Shown: positions 47,775 through 56,938 of the stretch, in pieces
Position numbering within the stretch: the stretch's first letter is position 1
Layout: every line of letters starts with the position of its first letter
NCBI RefSeq assembly: GCF_008761635.1
Contig: NZ_CP044344.1
Coordinates: forward strand, 3,286,001-3,350,000
Length of the DNA: 64,000 bases
Source: Nocardioides cynanchi
GTDB lineage: Bacteria; Actinomycetota; Actinomycetes; Propionibacteriales; Nocardioidaceae
Reading direction: 5' to 3'
Translations under genes and position numbers: made by a program
Notes under the pieces: generated by a model
Told to the model about the DNA's origin: nothing
Databases searched by the model: none
What the model saw: only the letters and a program-made list of their open reading frames with translations

Positions 47775-48800
47775 CTACTCCGCGGTGGACTTCGCCCAGA
47801 GGTTGATGCCGGACTCGACGGCGTACCGGTCGATCTCGGCCAGCTCGTCGCTCGAGAGGGGTGGGAAGGCCAGCGCGTCGAGGTTGGTGTCGAGCTGCTC
47901 GACGCTGGACGCTCCGATCACCGTGGAGGTGACACGCGGGTCGCGCAGCGACCACTGGAGGGCCAGCTGGGCGAGCTTCTGGCCGCGTTGCTCCGCGATC
48001 GCGTTCAGCGCCCGCACCCGGTCGAGCACATCGGCGTCGAGGCCCGCGATCGTCGAGTCCGGACGGGCGGCGCGCGAGTCGTCGGGCACCCCGTCGAGGT
48101 AGCGGTCGGTGAGCAGGCCCTGGGCCAGTGCCGAGAACACGATGCACCCCATCCCCTGCTCCTCCAGCGCGTCGAGCAGGCCGCCCTCGATCCAGCGGTT
48201 GAGCATGGAGTACGACGGCTGGTGGATCAGCAGCGGAGTGCCGAGCTCGCGGGCGATGCTCGCGGCGTCGGCGGTCCGCTCCGGGGAGTACGACGAGATC
48301 CCGACGTAGAGCGCCCGGCCGGAGCGCACCGCGGTGTCGAGCGCGCCGATCGTCTCCTCCAGCGGGGTGTCGGCGTCGTAGCGGTGGCTGTAGAAGATGT
48401 CGACGTAGTCCAGACCCATCCGGCCCAGCGACTGGTCGAGGGAGGCGAGGACGTACTTCCGCGAGCCGCCGCCCTGGCCGTAGGGGCCCGGCCACATGTC
48501 GTAGCCCGCCTTGGTCGAGATCACCAGCTCGTCGCGGTACGGCGCGAAGTCCTCACGCAGCCACCGGCCGAAGTTCTCCTCGGCCCGGCCGTACGGCGGC
48601 CCGTAGTTGTTGGCCAGGTCGAAGTGAGTCACGCCCCGGTCGAACGCGCGGCGCAGGATCGCGCGCTGGCTGTCGTCGGGACGGTCGTCCCCGAAGTTCT
48701 GCCAGAGACCCAGTGACAGCGGGGGGAGCTGGAGTCCGCTGCGCCCGCAGCGGCGGAAGTCGGCGTCGTCGTACCTGCTCTCGGCTGCGTGATAGCTCAT
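47775..48800 (-). CDS. Aldo/keto reductase, YghZ-like (AKR14 group)
   Basis: A 341-residue NADPH-dependent reductase. Catalytic residues are Asp61, Tyr66, Lys97 and His139 (FDLANNYGPPYGRAEENFG; ISTKAGYDMW; IFYSHRYD). MWPGPYGQGGGSRKYVLASL and the QPSYSMLNRWIEGGLL stretch match E. coli YghZ (L-glyceraldehyde 3-phosphate/methylglyoxal reductase), so a role in aldehyde detoxification is probable. ATG 48800 faces the membrane protein gene on the plus strand; the 3' end abuts the 32-bp repeat array. Confidence 0.9.
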   Translation of the reverse strand: MSYHAAESRYDDADFRRCGRSGLQLPPLSLGLWQNFGDDRPDDSQRAILRRAFDRGVTHFDLANNYGPPYGRAEENFGRWLREDFAPYRDELVISTKAGYDMWPGPYGQGGGSRKYVLASLDQSLGRMGLDYVDIFYSHRYDADTPLEETIGALDTAVRSGRALYVGISSYSPERTADAASIARELGTPLLIHQPSYSMLNRWIEGGLLDALEEQGMGCIVFSALAQGLLTDRYLDGVPDDSRAARPDSTIAGLDADVLDRVRALNAIAEQRGQKLAQLALQWSLRDPRVTSTVIGASSVEQLDTNLDALAFPPLSSDELAEIDRYAVESGINLWAKSTAE

Positions 48801-48855
48801 GGCCCCATCCTGCCGCCTGCCCACGATGCCGGAGCACCCGGCCGTGCGTGGTGCA

Positions 48856-49962
48856 ATGGAACCCGTGAGCCAGCCGTCCACGACCCCCGTGCGCCCGTCG
48901 CAGGTGACCGTCGCCTCGTGGATGATCATGATCGGCTCGGTCTTCGTGGTGCTGATGGTGTGGGACCGGATCGCCGGTCTGCACTCGCTCGAGTCGCGAC
49001 AGGCGCTCCAGTCGGTGCTCGACAACCCGGGCGTCAAGGGCTCCGGGCTCCAGGTCGACGACCTGATGCTGGTGGTCCGGATCCTGGGCATGGTCGCCGC
49101 CGGCTGCGCCACGGCGATGGTCGTCCTCGGCTACCAGGCCATGCATCGCAGCCGGGTGGCCCGCCTCGTGATGAGCATCCTGGCCGTCCCGCTGTTCGTC
49201 GGTGGCCTCGCGATCGGCGGCTTCGTGTCGTCGGGCGTCGCGGCCGCGGTGGCGACACTGTGGCTGGGCCCGGCTCGGGCGTGGTTCGACGGACGAGACC
49301 CGGCCGCCGACCGGCCGAGGCCCCTGCCGCGCCAGGTCGCGGACCCGGGTCGGCCCCCGGGCGGTCACCCCTCGGCGTTCGGCTCCCCGACTGCCCCGAC
49401 CTCGCCGACCGCTGCGGCGGCCCCGCCCTCCACACCCGCGTCGGCGAGCGAGATCTGGGCACCCCCGCGCACCTCGGTGTACGACGCGCGCGGGGCCGCC
49501 GGCTTCGGCGCCGCGCCGGCCCCGCGCGAGCTGGAGGGCAGCCGACCCAGCACGGTGCTGTGGGCCTGCGTGATCACCTGGATCTTCGCCGGCCTCACCG
49601 CGCTGACCCTGGTGGTCTCGGTGAGCTTCCTGGCGGCCAACTCCACGGCGGTGCTCGCCAAGATGCACGACCAGAACCCGGCGCTGGCCGAGCAGGGTCT
49701 GAGCGACCACGCCATCCTGGTGATCTGCTACGTGTTCTGCGGTCTGTGCATCCTCTGGTGCCTGGTGGCAGCCGGGTGCGCCACCCTGGTGTTCCGGCGG
49801 GTGCGCTGGTCGTGGCTGGCCCTCGTCGTCTCGACCTCGGGGGTCGCCGCCCTCTGCCTGCTGGGCGTCGTCGGCTCCGTGATCACCCTGGTGCCGCTGG
49901 CGGCAGCCGGTGTCACGCTGGCCCTGCTGGTGCGCCCCGAGTCGCGCCGCTGGTTCGGCTGA
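48856..49962 (+). CDS. Multi-pass membrane protein, unknown function
   Basis: A 368-residue protein with about seven hydrophobic segments in two groups: three at residues ~20-135 (VASWMIMIGSVFVVLMVWD; ILGMVAAGCATAMVVLGYQA; LAVPLFVGGLAIGGFVSSGV) and four after residue ~235, separated by a 90-residue Pro/Ala/Thr-rich, probably cytoplasmic linker. No catalytic motif or recognised family. ATG 48856 is the likeliest start (GTG 48865 is an alternative); an upstream in-frame ATG at 48799 would overlap the reductase start. It is convergent with the aminotransferase gene, with no gap. Confidence 0.6.
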   Translation: MEPVSQPSTTPVRPSQVTVASWMIMIGSVFVVLMVWDRIAGLHSLESRQALQSVLDNPGVKGSGLQVDDLMLVVRILGMVAAGCATAMVVLGYQAMHRSRVARLVMSILAVPLFVGGLAIGGFVSSGVAAAVATLWLGPARAWFDGRDPAADRPRPLPRQVADPGRPPGGHPSAFGSPTAPTSPTAAAAPPSTPASASEIWAPPRTSVYDARGAAGFGAAPAPRELEGSRPSTVLWACVITWIFAGLTALTLVVSVSFLAANSTAVLAKMHDQNPALAEQGLSDHAILVICYVFCGLCILWCLVAAGCATLVFRRVRWSWLALVVSTSGVAALCLLGVVGSVITLVPLAAAGVTLALLVRPESRRWFG

Positions 49963-51126
49963 TCAGCGGCCGAGGTCGGCTCCGGCCAGCCGTCGCAGGG
50001 CCTCCTCGATGACGCCGGCCTCCTTGCAGAAGGCCCACCGCACCAGGTGGTCGCCGGCGTGCGTGTCGTGGAACGGCTGGGCCGGGATCGCGACCACACC
50101 GGCCCGCTCGGGCAGGGCCAGGCAGAACTCCATGCCGTCGGCCCAGCCGAGGGCCGAGATGTCGGTGAGGGCGAAGTAGGTGCCCTCGGGGCGGCGCACG
50201 TCGAGACCGAGCCCGGCCAGGCCGTCGCAGAGCAGGTCGCGGCGGGCCTGGAGGTCGCGGCCGAGCGCACGGGGCCAGTCGGGCTCCTGGTCGAGCCCGT
50301 GGGCGACCGCGGGCTGCAGGGGAGCGCCGGAGGTGAACGTGAGCCACTGGCTGGCCGCGAGGACGGCCGAGACCAGGTCGGCCGGGCCGGTCGCCCAGCC
50401 GACCTTCCAGCCGGTGACGCTGTAGGACTTGCCGGCGCTCGAGAGCGTCAAGGTGCGATCGAACATCCCCGGCAGGGTCGCGAGGGGGACGTGCTCATGA
50501 TCGTCGAAGGTGAGGTGCTCGTAGACCTCGTCGGTGATCACGACGAGGTCGTACTCGGTCGCGACGTCGGCGACCGCCTGGAGCTCGGCCCGGGTGAGCA
50601 CCGTGCCGGTCGGGTTGTGCGGGCTGTTGAGGAGCACGAAGCGGGTGCGCGGGGTGACTGCCGCACGGAGCTCGTCGGCATCGAGCCGGTAGTCCGGCGC
50701 GCGGAGGGTGACCACGCGGCGTACGCCACCGGCCATCTGGATCATCGCGACGTAGGAGTCGTAGTAGGGCTCCAGCACGATCACCTCGTCGCCGGGGTCG
50801 ACCAGCCCGAGCAGCGCCGCGGCGATGCCTTCGGTACAGCCGGTGGTGACCAGCACCTGGCTGTCGGGGTCGAGGTCGAGGCCGTAGTGGCGCTGCTGGT
50901 GCCGTGCGATCGCCTGCCGGAGCACCGCGACGCCGTTGCCGGGGGCGTACTGGTTGGCGCCGGCGGAGATCGCCTCGCGGGCGGCCTCCAGCACCGAGGC
51001 CGGACCGTCGGAGTCGGGGAACCCCTGGCCGAGGTTGACCGCCCCGGTGCGGACCGCCAGCTGCGACATCGTGGTGAAGATCGTCGTCGGGATGCCGTCG
51101 AGGCGCGTCGCGGTGCGCACGGTCAC
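49963..51126 (-). CDS. PLP-dependent class I/II aminotransferase
   Basis: A 387-residue fold-type I aminotransferase. It has NLGQGFPDSDGPASVLEAAR at the N-terminus, the PLP-binding GCTEGIAAAL, LNSPHNPTGTVL and VITDEVYEHLTFD, and the Schiff-base lysine Lys233 in SSAGKSYSVTGWKVGW. The GQGFPD and YEHL pattern fits the kynurenine/methionine (KAT/MtnE-like, YbdL) subgroup. The donor is uncertain (methionine, glutamine or aromatic amino acids). GTG 51126 overlaps the epimerase stop by 4 bases. Confidence 0.87.
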   Translation of the reverse strand: MTVRTATRLDGIPTTIFTTMSQLAVRTGAVNLGQGFPDSDGPASVLEAAREAISAGANQYAPGNGVAVLRQAIARHQQRHYGLDLDPDSQVLVTTGCTEGIAAALLGLVDPGDEVIVLEPYYDSYVAMIQMAGGVRRVVTLRAPDYRLDADELRAAVTPRTRFVLLNSPHNPTGTVLTRAELQAVADVATEYDLVVITDEVYEHLTFDDHEHVPLATLPGMFDRTLTLSSAGKSYSVTGWKVGWATGPADLVSAVLAASQWLTFTSGAPLQPAVAHGLDQEPDWPRALGRDLQARRDLLCDGLAGLGLDVRRPEGTYFALTDISALGWADGMEFCLALPERAGVVAIPAQPFHDTHAGDHLVRWAFCKEAGVIEEALRRLAGADLGR

Positions 51127-52106
51127 GCCTGCGCGGCGGTCCACGCCGCCAGCAGCTCCTGCTCGCGCTCGGGCGACAGACCGACCGCCGGGTTGGTCGC
51201 CTGGTCGGGGTGGGCCTGCGCCCAGGCCAGGGTGTCGCGGACGACGTCCGCGAACGGCCGGTGGGTCAGCCCGGTGGCCTCGGCTCGTGACGTGCCCATC
51301 GCCAGCGCGAGCTCGGGGCTGCCCTCGGACCACAGCGGCAGCTGGGCCCCGTCGACTCCCTGCCCGACCAGCCAGTCGCCGTCCACCTCGACCAGCGTCG
51401 CGTCGCTGCCGAGCGCGGCCAGGGTCTGCTCCACCATCGCCGCGAACGTCGTCGAGGGCCGCGCTGCCGTGAACGCGCCCGAGATCCGGCGCTCGGCCAG
51501 CGTGACCGTCCAGGCGCCCATGTCCCGCGCGTCGATGCACTGCATCGGTGCCTCGCCCGGACCCGGCAGCAGGATCGTGCCCCCGCGGGCGGCCCGTAGC
51601 ACCCAGTAGGGGTAGCGCGCCGTCGCGTCGCGCGGACCCACGACGTACGTCGGGCGCACGATCGCCAGGCCGGCGTCGCCGTAGGCCTCCCGGGCCGCCG
51701 TCTCGCAGGACACCTTGAGCGGGCCGTAGGTCTCACCCGTGATCTCGGTGACGTCGTCGGCCGCCTCGTCGAAGAGCGGCGAGGCCTCGTCGGCGCCCAC
51801 GGTGGCCGGCTCCTCGTAGACCGACACGGTCGAGATGAAGACGTGGTGCCCGCCGCGGTCGCCCAGCGCCTCATGGAGATGGCGCACCTGACCGGGCAGG
51901 TAGGCGCAGACGTCGATGGTCGCGTCCCAGGTCTGGCCGGCGAGCACCGCGAGATCGCCGTTGCGGTCGGCCAGCAGGTGGGCTGCTCCGGGCAGCTCGT
52001 CGGTCGCGTTGCGGTGGAGGAGGGTGACGTCGTGTCCGGCGTCGAGGGCGGCCTGCGCCATGGCATGGCCGACGAAGTGAGTGCCGCCGATGATCAGGAT
52101 GCGCAT
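51123..52106 (-). CDS. NAD-dependent epimerase/dehydratase family protein
   Basis: A 327-residue extended short-chain dehydrogenase. The NAD-binding motif IIGGTHFVGHAMAQAALDAG lies at residues 4-23; VFISTVSVYEEPATVG marks the Ser/Thr region. The usual YxxxK appears modified (TGETYGPLKVSCE, with Tyr-Gly-Pro-Leu-Lys retaining Tyr and Lys four apart). Such proteins modify nucleotide sugars or act as non-sugar reductases; no substrate can be assigned. It starts at ATG 52106, divergent from pyrE (17-base gap), and is coupled to the aminotransferase. Confidence 0.82.
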   Translation of the reverse strand: MRILIIGGTHFVGHAMAQAALDAGHDVTLLHRNATDELPGAAHLLADRNGDLAVLAGQTWDATIDVCAYLPGQVRHLHEALGDRGGHHVFISTVSVYEEPATVGADEASPLFDEAADDVTEITGETYGPLKVSCETAAREAYGDAGLAIVRPTYVVGPRDATARYPYWVLRAARGGTILLPGPGEAPMQCIDARDMGAWTVTLAERRISGAFTAARPSTTFAAMVEQTLAALGSDATLVEVDGDWLVGQGVDGAQLPLWSEGSPELALAMGTSRAEATGLTHRPFADVVRDTLAWAQAHPDQATNPAVGLSPEREQELLAAWTAAQA

Positions 52107-52123
52107 GCTGGGAGAGTAGTCAC

Positions 52124-52660
52124 ATGGACCGACACGTTGATCCAGCACTGGCGCGCGACATCGACTCCCGCTGCCGACTGACCGGGGAGTTCACGCTGCG
52201 CTCCGGGCAGGTCGCCGGCGAGTACTTCGACAAGTACCTCTTCGAGACCGACCCCGACCTGCTCGCCCGGGTCGCGGCGGCGATGGTGCCGCTGCTGCCC
52301 GAGGGCACCGAGCTCCTCGGAGGTCTCGAGATGGGCGGCATCCCGATCGCCACGGTCCTCAGCTCCCAGTCGCGCCTGCCCGCGATCTTCGTGCGCAAGC
52401 AGGCCAAGACCTACGGCACCTGCAAGCTCGCCGAGGGTCCCGACGTCGAGGGCCGGACCGTAACTCTGGTCGAGGACGTGATCACGACCGGCGGCGCGGT
52501 CCGGGACGCGACCCGCGCACTGCGCGAGGCGGGGGCGATCGTCGAGACCGTGGTCTGCGCCATCGACCGGTCGCCGGGCGACGACAACCCCCTGGCCGAC
52601 GTCGGGCTGGAGATCCGGGCCGTGCTCACCAAGGCCGAGCTGGACGCCGTACGTTCCTGA
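52124..52660 (+). CDS. pyrE: Orotate phosphoribosyltransferase
   Basis: A 178-residue phosphoribosyltransferase converting orotate and PRPP to orotidine 5'-monophosphate in pyrimidine biosynthesis. The PRPP-binding motif TLVEDVITTGGAVRDAT lies at residues 114-130 (Glu117, Asp118, Thr122, Gly123). FDKYLFETDPDLLARVA and VRKQAKTYGTCKLAEG match OPRTases. It is separate from the other pyr genes, as usual in actinobacteria. Only 17 bases separate it from the divergent epimerase start. Confidence 0.93.
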   Translation: MDRHVDPALARDIDSRCRLTGEFTLRSGQVAGEYFDKYLFETDPDLLARVAAAMVPLLPEGTELLGGLEMGGIPIATVLSSQSRLPAIFVRKQAKTYGTCKLAEGPDVEGRTVTLVEDVITTGGAVRDATRALREAGAIVETVVCAIDRSPGDDNPLADVGLEIRAVLTKAELDAVRS

Positions 52661-52725
52661 TTCGGCCGCGCGTCTCGCGGCCCGGTGGGACCATGGGGAC
52701 CCCCACCTCTCCCGGGAGTCTCGCC

Positions 52726-53922
52726 ATGTCGTCCCCCCGACGGACCACCGTCCGTGCCCTCCTGACCGCGTCCGCGCTGACGGCCTCGCTGCTGGTGTCC
52801 GGTGCCGCCGGCCAGGCCGTCTCGGCCGCCTCGACCAGTGGAGCCAGTCCCACGCTGCAGCCCCGCTCCTGCACGGCCAAGCCGATGACCGCGCCCAAGG
52901 CGGGTGTCTACTACGGCGTCAGCATCGACTGGGAGCACGACAGCCTCGCTGCCTACGCCCGGCGGCTCGGTCACGACCCCGCGATCGCGGTCACCTTCGC
53001 GGGCTTCCCGATGACCCGCCAGGACCGCACCAACGTCTCGGCCGCGGTGGACCAGGCCACGGGCGTCCACAGCGCCCTGCTGCTCACCCTGGAGCCGCAC
53101 CAGGGACTGGCGGCGGTGACCAAGGCCGCGGCGACCACGCTGGCCCGTCAGCTCAAGGGCTACAACCAGCGCGGCGTGGCGGTGATCGTGCGGTTCGCCC
53201 ACGAGATGAACGGGTCGTGGTACCCGTGGGGCCAGCAGCCGAAGGCGTACGTCGCCGCCTTCCGTCGCGTGGCCGTCGCCGTGCACCACGGAGCGCCCGG
53301 GTCGCTGATGATGTGGGCGCCGAGCTATGGCGGGGGATACCCGTTCACCGGGGGCGCCTACGAGGCGGCGCCCGGATCGGCCGACGCGCTGGCGCTGGAC
53401 ACCGACCACGACGGCACCCTGGACGCCACCGACGACAGCTACGCGCCGTACTGGCCGGGTGACAGGTACGTCGACTGGGTCGGGATGTCGCTCTACCACT
53501 GGGGTACGGCGTACCCCTGGGGCGAGAACGAGGTGCCGCAGGCGGGCAAGTTCGCCGACGAGCTGCTCGGCAGGTTCCAGGGACCCGGTGCCGACGAGCG
53601 GGTCGTCCCGAACTTCTACGCGACCTACGGCACCGGACACCACAAGCCGGTCGCGATCAGCGAGACGGCCGCTCTCTACAACCCGACCGGCGGCGGTGCC
53701 GGTGCCCTCGCGGTGAAGTCGGGCTGGTGGCAGCAGGTCTTCGCCCGGAACCTGCAGCGCCAGCTCCCGCGCCTGAAGCTGATCGACTGGTTCGAGTGGG
53801 ACAAGTACGAGTCGGAGGTGGGGGGGCCGGTCGACTGGACGGTCACCCGCAGCCGCGCGATCCGGCGGGCCTTCCGGCACGCCCTGCCGTCCTGGCTGAG
53901 GTACGGCGTGCCGCGCTGCTAG
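52726..53922 (+). CDS. Secreted glycoside hydrolase (GH26-like)
   Basis: A 398-residue exported protein: signal peptide about residues 1-35 (TTVRALLTASALTASLLVSG). The TIM-barrel has RFAHEMNGSWYPWG with the probable acid/base Glu160 and AISETAAL with the probable nucleophile Glu313, the arrangement of GH26 beta-mannanases and related hydrolases. An EF-hand-like loop, DTDHDGTLDATDDSY (Asp225-Asp236), is inserted between strands and probably binds calcium. Mannan or another hemicellulose is the likely substrate. ATG 52726 has GGGAG upstream; 52693 is less likely. Stop codons overlap those of the convergent DedA gene. Confidence 0.8.
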   Translation: MSSPRRTTVRALLTASALTASLLVSGAAGQAVSAASTSGASPTLQPRSCTAKPMTAPKAGVYYGVSIDWEHDSLAAYARRLGHDPAIAVTFAGFPMTRQDRTNVSAAVDQATGVHSALLLTLEPHQGLAAVTKAAATTLARQLKGYNQRGVAVIVRFAHEMNGSWYPWGQQPKAYVAAFRRVAVAVHHGAPGSLMMWAPSYGGGYPFTGGAYEAAPGSADALALDTDHDGTLDATDDSYAPYWPGDRYVDWVGMSLYHWGTAYPWGENEVPQAGKFADELLGRFQGPGADERVVPNFYATYGTGHHKPVAISETAALYNPTGGGAGALAVKSGWWQQVFARNLQRQLPRLKLIDWFEWDKYESEVGGPVDWTVTRSRAIRRAFRHALPSWLRYGVPRC

Positions 53923-54584
53923 CTGGTGGCTTCCTCGCCGCGCTGGCGCCACCACTCGATGCCGATCGGGATGACCGTGAGCACCAGCAGGGCCAGGATC
54001 AGCAGGTCGATGTTCTTGGCGACCCAGGGGAAGGCCGAGCCCAGGAAGTAGCCCAGGCACATGATGCTGGCCACCCACAGCACCGCGCCGATCACGCTCC
54101 AGAGCCAGAACTTCACCCGGTTCATCTCGCTCACGCCGGCGATCAGGGTGACGTAGGTGCGTACGAACGGCACGAACCGGCCGATCAGCAGCGCCTGGCT
54201 GCCGTGCCGCTCGAAGAAGTCGACGGTCTGGTCGAGGTACTTCTTCTTGATGATCCGGCCGTCGTGACGGCGGATCGGGTGCCCGATCGCCCGGCCTATC
54301 TCGTAGCCGGCGACGTTGCCCAGGAAGGCCACGATCGTGAAGCCCAGGACGCCCAGGGCCAGGCCCACGAGGTTGGGGGTGCCGGCGAGGTTGAGCTTGT
54401 CGGTGGCGAGGAACAGCCCGATCGAGACCAGCAGCGTGTCACCGGGCAGGAAGGGGAAGAAGAGACCGCACTCGATGAAGATGATCACGAGGCTGATCAG
54501 CACGAACTGGGTGTGGAAGTGGTCGAGCAGCCAGTTGGGGTCCATCCACGGGACGCCCAGGAGCATCGTCTGCAGGCCGGTCAC
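53919..54584 (-). CDS. DedA-family membrane protein
   Basis: A 221-residue inner-membrane protein with about five hydrophobic segments. Conserved DedA features are the N-terminal FIECGLFFPFLPGDTLLVSIG loop, NVAGYEIGRAIGHPI and FVPFVRTYVTLIAGVSEMN (FxPxxR plus a Gly-x-x-x-Met). DedA/VTT proteins act in lipid flipping (undecaprenyl phosphate or phosphatidylethanolamine recycling) and membrane homeostasis. GTG 54584 gives the full length; an in-frame ATG at 54566 is also possible. Confidence 0.87.
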   Translation of the reverse strand: MTGLQTMLLGVPWMDPNWLLDHFHTQFVLISLVIIFIECGLFFPFLPGDTLLVSIGLFLATDKLNLAGTPNLVGLALGVLGFTIVAFLGNVAGYEIGRAIGHPIRRHDGRIIKKKYLDQTVDFFERHGSQALLIGRFVPFVRTYVTLIAGVSEMNRVKFWLWSVIGAVLWVASIMCLGYFLGSAFPWVAKNIDLLILALLVLTVIPIGIEWWRQRGEEATS

Positions 54585-54685
54585 TCGATGAGGGTACAGA
54601 GCGTCGTCTGACGGCCACCTGTCCGGTGCGGGGTGTCGCGACGGACTCGTCGAGCCGGGGGGTGGCCTGGGCTAGCGTCCCGCCC

Positions 54686-55321
54686 ATGGAGCAGATCGAC
54701 AGCGACGCTTTCCTGGCTGCGGCCCGGGTCGCCGGCCACCTCGCCCGACGGGCCGAGGTCACCGAGCATTGGGACGACGAGAGCGCCTGCGAGGCGATGA
54801 GCGTCGGAGGCCTGGCCTGCCACCTGGTCTCCCAGGTCGACAACGCCGTCCGGCTGCTGGGGGCCGGCCCGTCCGACCAGCCGCCGATCGCGCTGGCCGA
54901 CCACTACGCCGGCGTCGGCTGGCGCGACCCCGACGACGAGGCCAACGTCGGCATCCGCGAGGGGAGCGACGCCCGGGCCGCGGCAGGGCCGCAGGCGCTC
55001 CACACCTTGATCGATCGTCGCCTCGCCGAGCTGCCGACCACGCTGGCGTCGGTCGGGAGCGGCGACCCCGTGCTGATCCCCTGGCAGGGCTGGTCGCTGA
55101 CAGCCGGCGACTTCCTGGTCACCCGGATGATGGAGATCGTGGTCCACTCCGACGACCTGGCTGCGAGCGTCGACCTGCCCACCCCGGGCTTCCCCGACCG
55201 GGTGCTGGAGCCGGTGCTCGGCCTGCTGACCGGGCTGGCCGTCCGCCGGCACGGCGCGACCGCCGTGGTCCGGGTCCTGACCCGGCCGCAGCGGGCGCCG
55301 GCCTCGATCGCCGCCTTCTGA
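54686..55321 (+). CDS. Mycothiol-dependent maleylpyruvate isomerase-like (MDMPI/DinB) protein
   Basis: A 211-residue four-helix-bundle protein of the DinB/MDMPI superfamily. It has AFLAAARVAGHLARRAEVTE, the metal-ligand-like SVGGLACHLVSQVDN and the second histidine in MEIVVHSDDLAASVDLPTPG (HxDDL signature), typical of mycothiol-dependent enzymes in actinobacteria. The specific reaction is unknown. It is followed without gap (TGATG) by an RNA methyltransferase gene, so the two may be cotranscribed. Confidence 0.77.
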   Translation: MEQIDSDAFLAAARVAGHLARRAEVTEHWDDESACEAMSVGGLACHLVSQVDNAVRLLGAGPSDQPPIALADHYAGVGWRDPDDEANVGIREGSDARAAAGPQALHTLIDRRLAELPTTLASVGSGDPVLIPWQGWSLTAGDFLVTRMMEIVVHSDDLAASVDLPTPGFPDRVLEPVLGLLTGLAVRRHGATAVVRVLTRPQRAPASIAAF

Positions 55322-56007
55322 TGGGCGGCCCGGCTCCCGGTGACGACGAGCGCGCGCCGTACGACCCGATGCCCTACGGCCCGGTTGAGGTGGGGGTCGG
55401 ACCGTGGTCGGGGGAGTGGCCCACCGGTGAGGAGTACGACGCGGCGCTGCTCGCCGACGGAGACCGCCGCAACGTCGTGGACCGCTACCGCTACTGGCGG
55501 CTCGAGGCGATCGTGGCCGATCTCGACACCCGCCGCCACGACTTCCACGTGGCGATCGAGAACTGGCAGCACGACTTCAACATCGGCACCGTGGTCCGTA
55601 CCGCGAACGCGTTCCTCGCCGCCGAGGTCCACATCATCGGCAACCGCCGGTGGAACCGCCGCGGAGCGATGGTCACCGACCGCTACCAGCACCTGCGGCA
55701 CCACGCCACGGCGGCCGACCTCGCGGCGTACCTCCATCAGCGAGACGTGCGGCTGCTGGGCATCGACAACCTGCCCGGCTCGGCACACCTGGAGACGGCT
55801 ACCGTGCCGCGCCGGGTCTGCTTCCTGTTCGGTCAGGAGGGCCCCGGGCTCTCCGACGGCGCCCGCGAGGCCTGTGACGGCACCTTCTCGATCGCGCAGT
55901 TCGGGTCGACGCGCTCGATCAACGCCTCGGCCGCGGCCGCGATCGCCATGCACGCGTGGATCCGGGAGTACGCCGACCTGGGCGGCGACTCGGCGTGGCG
56001 GGGCTGA
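55321..56007 (+). CDS. SpoU/TrmH-family RNA 2'-O-methyltransferase
   Basis: A 228-residue SPOUT-superfamily methyltransferase. NWQHDFNIGTVVRTANAFLAAEVHIIG contains motif 1 (N-x-G-x-x-x-R), VCFLFGQEGPGL is motif 2 (GxExxGLS-like) and STRSINASAAAAIAMHAW is motif 3 (S-x-N-x-x-x-A) of the S-adenosylmethionine knot. The target may be tRNA or rRNA. An N-terminal extension of about 60 residues (YDPMPYGPVEVGVGPWSGEW) precedes the catalytic domain. The start overlaps the preceding stop by one base. Confidence 0.88.
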   Translation: MGGPAPGDDERAPYDPMPYGPVEVGVGPWSGEWPTGEEYDAALLADGDRRNVVDRYRYWRLEAIVADLDTRRHDFHVAIENWQHDFNIGTVVRTANAFLAAEVHIIGNRRWNRRGAMVTDRYQHLRHHATAADLAAYLHQRDVRLLGIDNLPGSAHLETATVPRRVCFLFGQEGPGLSDGAREACDGTFSIAQFGSTRSINASAAAAIAMHAWIREYADLGGDSAWRG

Positions 56008-56016
56008 CGCCCCGGC

Positions 56017-56766
56017 TCAGCCAGAGGTCTTGGTGTAACAGACGACCGTGCTGTCGTGGGTCAGGTTCCAGATCGGCTTCGGCTTCCAGCTGAACAGGTA
56101 CGACCGGCTGTTGACGCGCGACGGGCACCTCGCCCGTCCCGCCCGGACCAGCGCGCGGCGGCCGGGGAACGACCTGCTGGAGACGGTGAACGAGCCGGTC
56201 GCCCGGTAGCTGTGGGCCGACGAGCACGTCGTGGGCAGGTGGCTGGTCCCCTTCAGGCAGCGCGCGACCTTGTCGCCCAGCGGCAGCCCCGACAGGGCCG
56301 GCTGGTGGTCGGTGGGCAGGGCGGCCAGAGCCCTGGCGCGGCGGAGCACCAGGTCGCAGCGGATCCAGGTGGCGCCGGCGGTGATCTGGTCGGCGGTCGG
56401 CTGGAAGAACACGAAGTCGTAGGCCGACCGGTCGCGCACGGTGTCCTGCTGGCCGAGGGCCTTGCGGAAGTACGGCGTGCAGAGCTTGATCCCCTGCTTG
56501 ACGATCTGGGTGTCCGACAGGTCGGTCCACAGCACTCCGGAGGGCAGGTCCGGCACGCCGATCACCCGTTCGTCGTGGGTCTTCCGGCACGCGATGGGGG
56601 TCGTGGCGTCGGTGCGCGCCGCGGCCTGCGCCGAGGTCAGGTTGCGACACTCCCCGACCGCCGGCCTCGGGAGGGTGCCGCCATCGGCGGACGGTGTGGC
56701 GGCCAGCAACCCGGCCGCGGCCAGAGCGAGGGTGAGCGGACCGGTCAACCAGTGGCTGCGTCGCAT
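56017..56766 (-). CDS. Secreted septum-formation-like protein
   Basis: A 249-residue exported protein with signal peptide about residues 1-28 (LTGPLTLALAAAGLLAATPS). The mature part resembles actinobacterial septum-formation family proteins: PAVGECRNLTSAQAAART and a following cysteine (PIACRKTHDE), with further cysteines (KLCTPYF, WIRCDL, VARCLKG, TTCSSAHS, GRARCPSR, VVCYTK) that would form several disulfides outside the membrane. Some relatives are linked to the cell wall, others are uncharacterised. ATG 56766 is preferred over an in-frame start at 56811. It is convergent with the methyltransferase gene (9-base gap). Confidence 0.65.
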   Translation of the reverse strand: MRRSHWLTGPLTLALAAAGLLAATPSADGGTLPRPAVGECRNLTSAQAAARTDATTPIACRKTHDERVIGVPDLPSGVLWTDLSDTQIVKQGIKLCTPYFRKALGQQDTVRDRSAYDFVFFQPTADQITAGATWIRCDLVLRRARALAALPTDHQPALSGLPLGDKVARCLKGTSHLPTTCSSAHSYRATGSFTVSSRSFPGRRALVRAGRARCPSRVNSRSYLFSWKPKPIWNLTHDSTVVCYTKTSG

Positions 56767-56938
56767 GATGGGGGACCCTACCGTCGGCCGACCCGGGTGC
56801 CGGTGCGGCACTCGGACGCCGGGGCGGTGGGGAAGGTCGTCGGGCCCGGGCGGCAGAGGACGAACGGCCCCCCGGGGCGGGCTCAGCGGGCACTAGGGTT
56901 GGAGCTGTCGAGCCCGCAGGTCCCAGAGGAGTCGTCCC

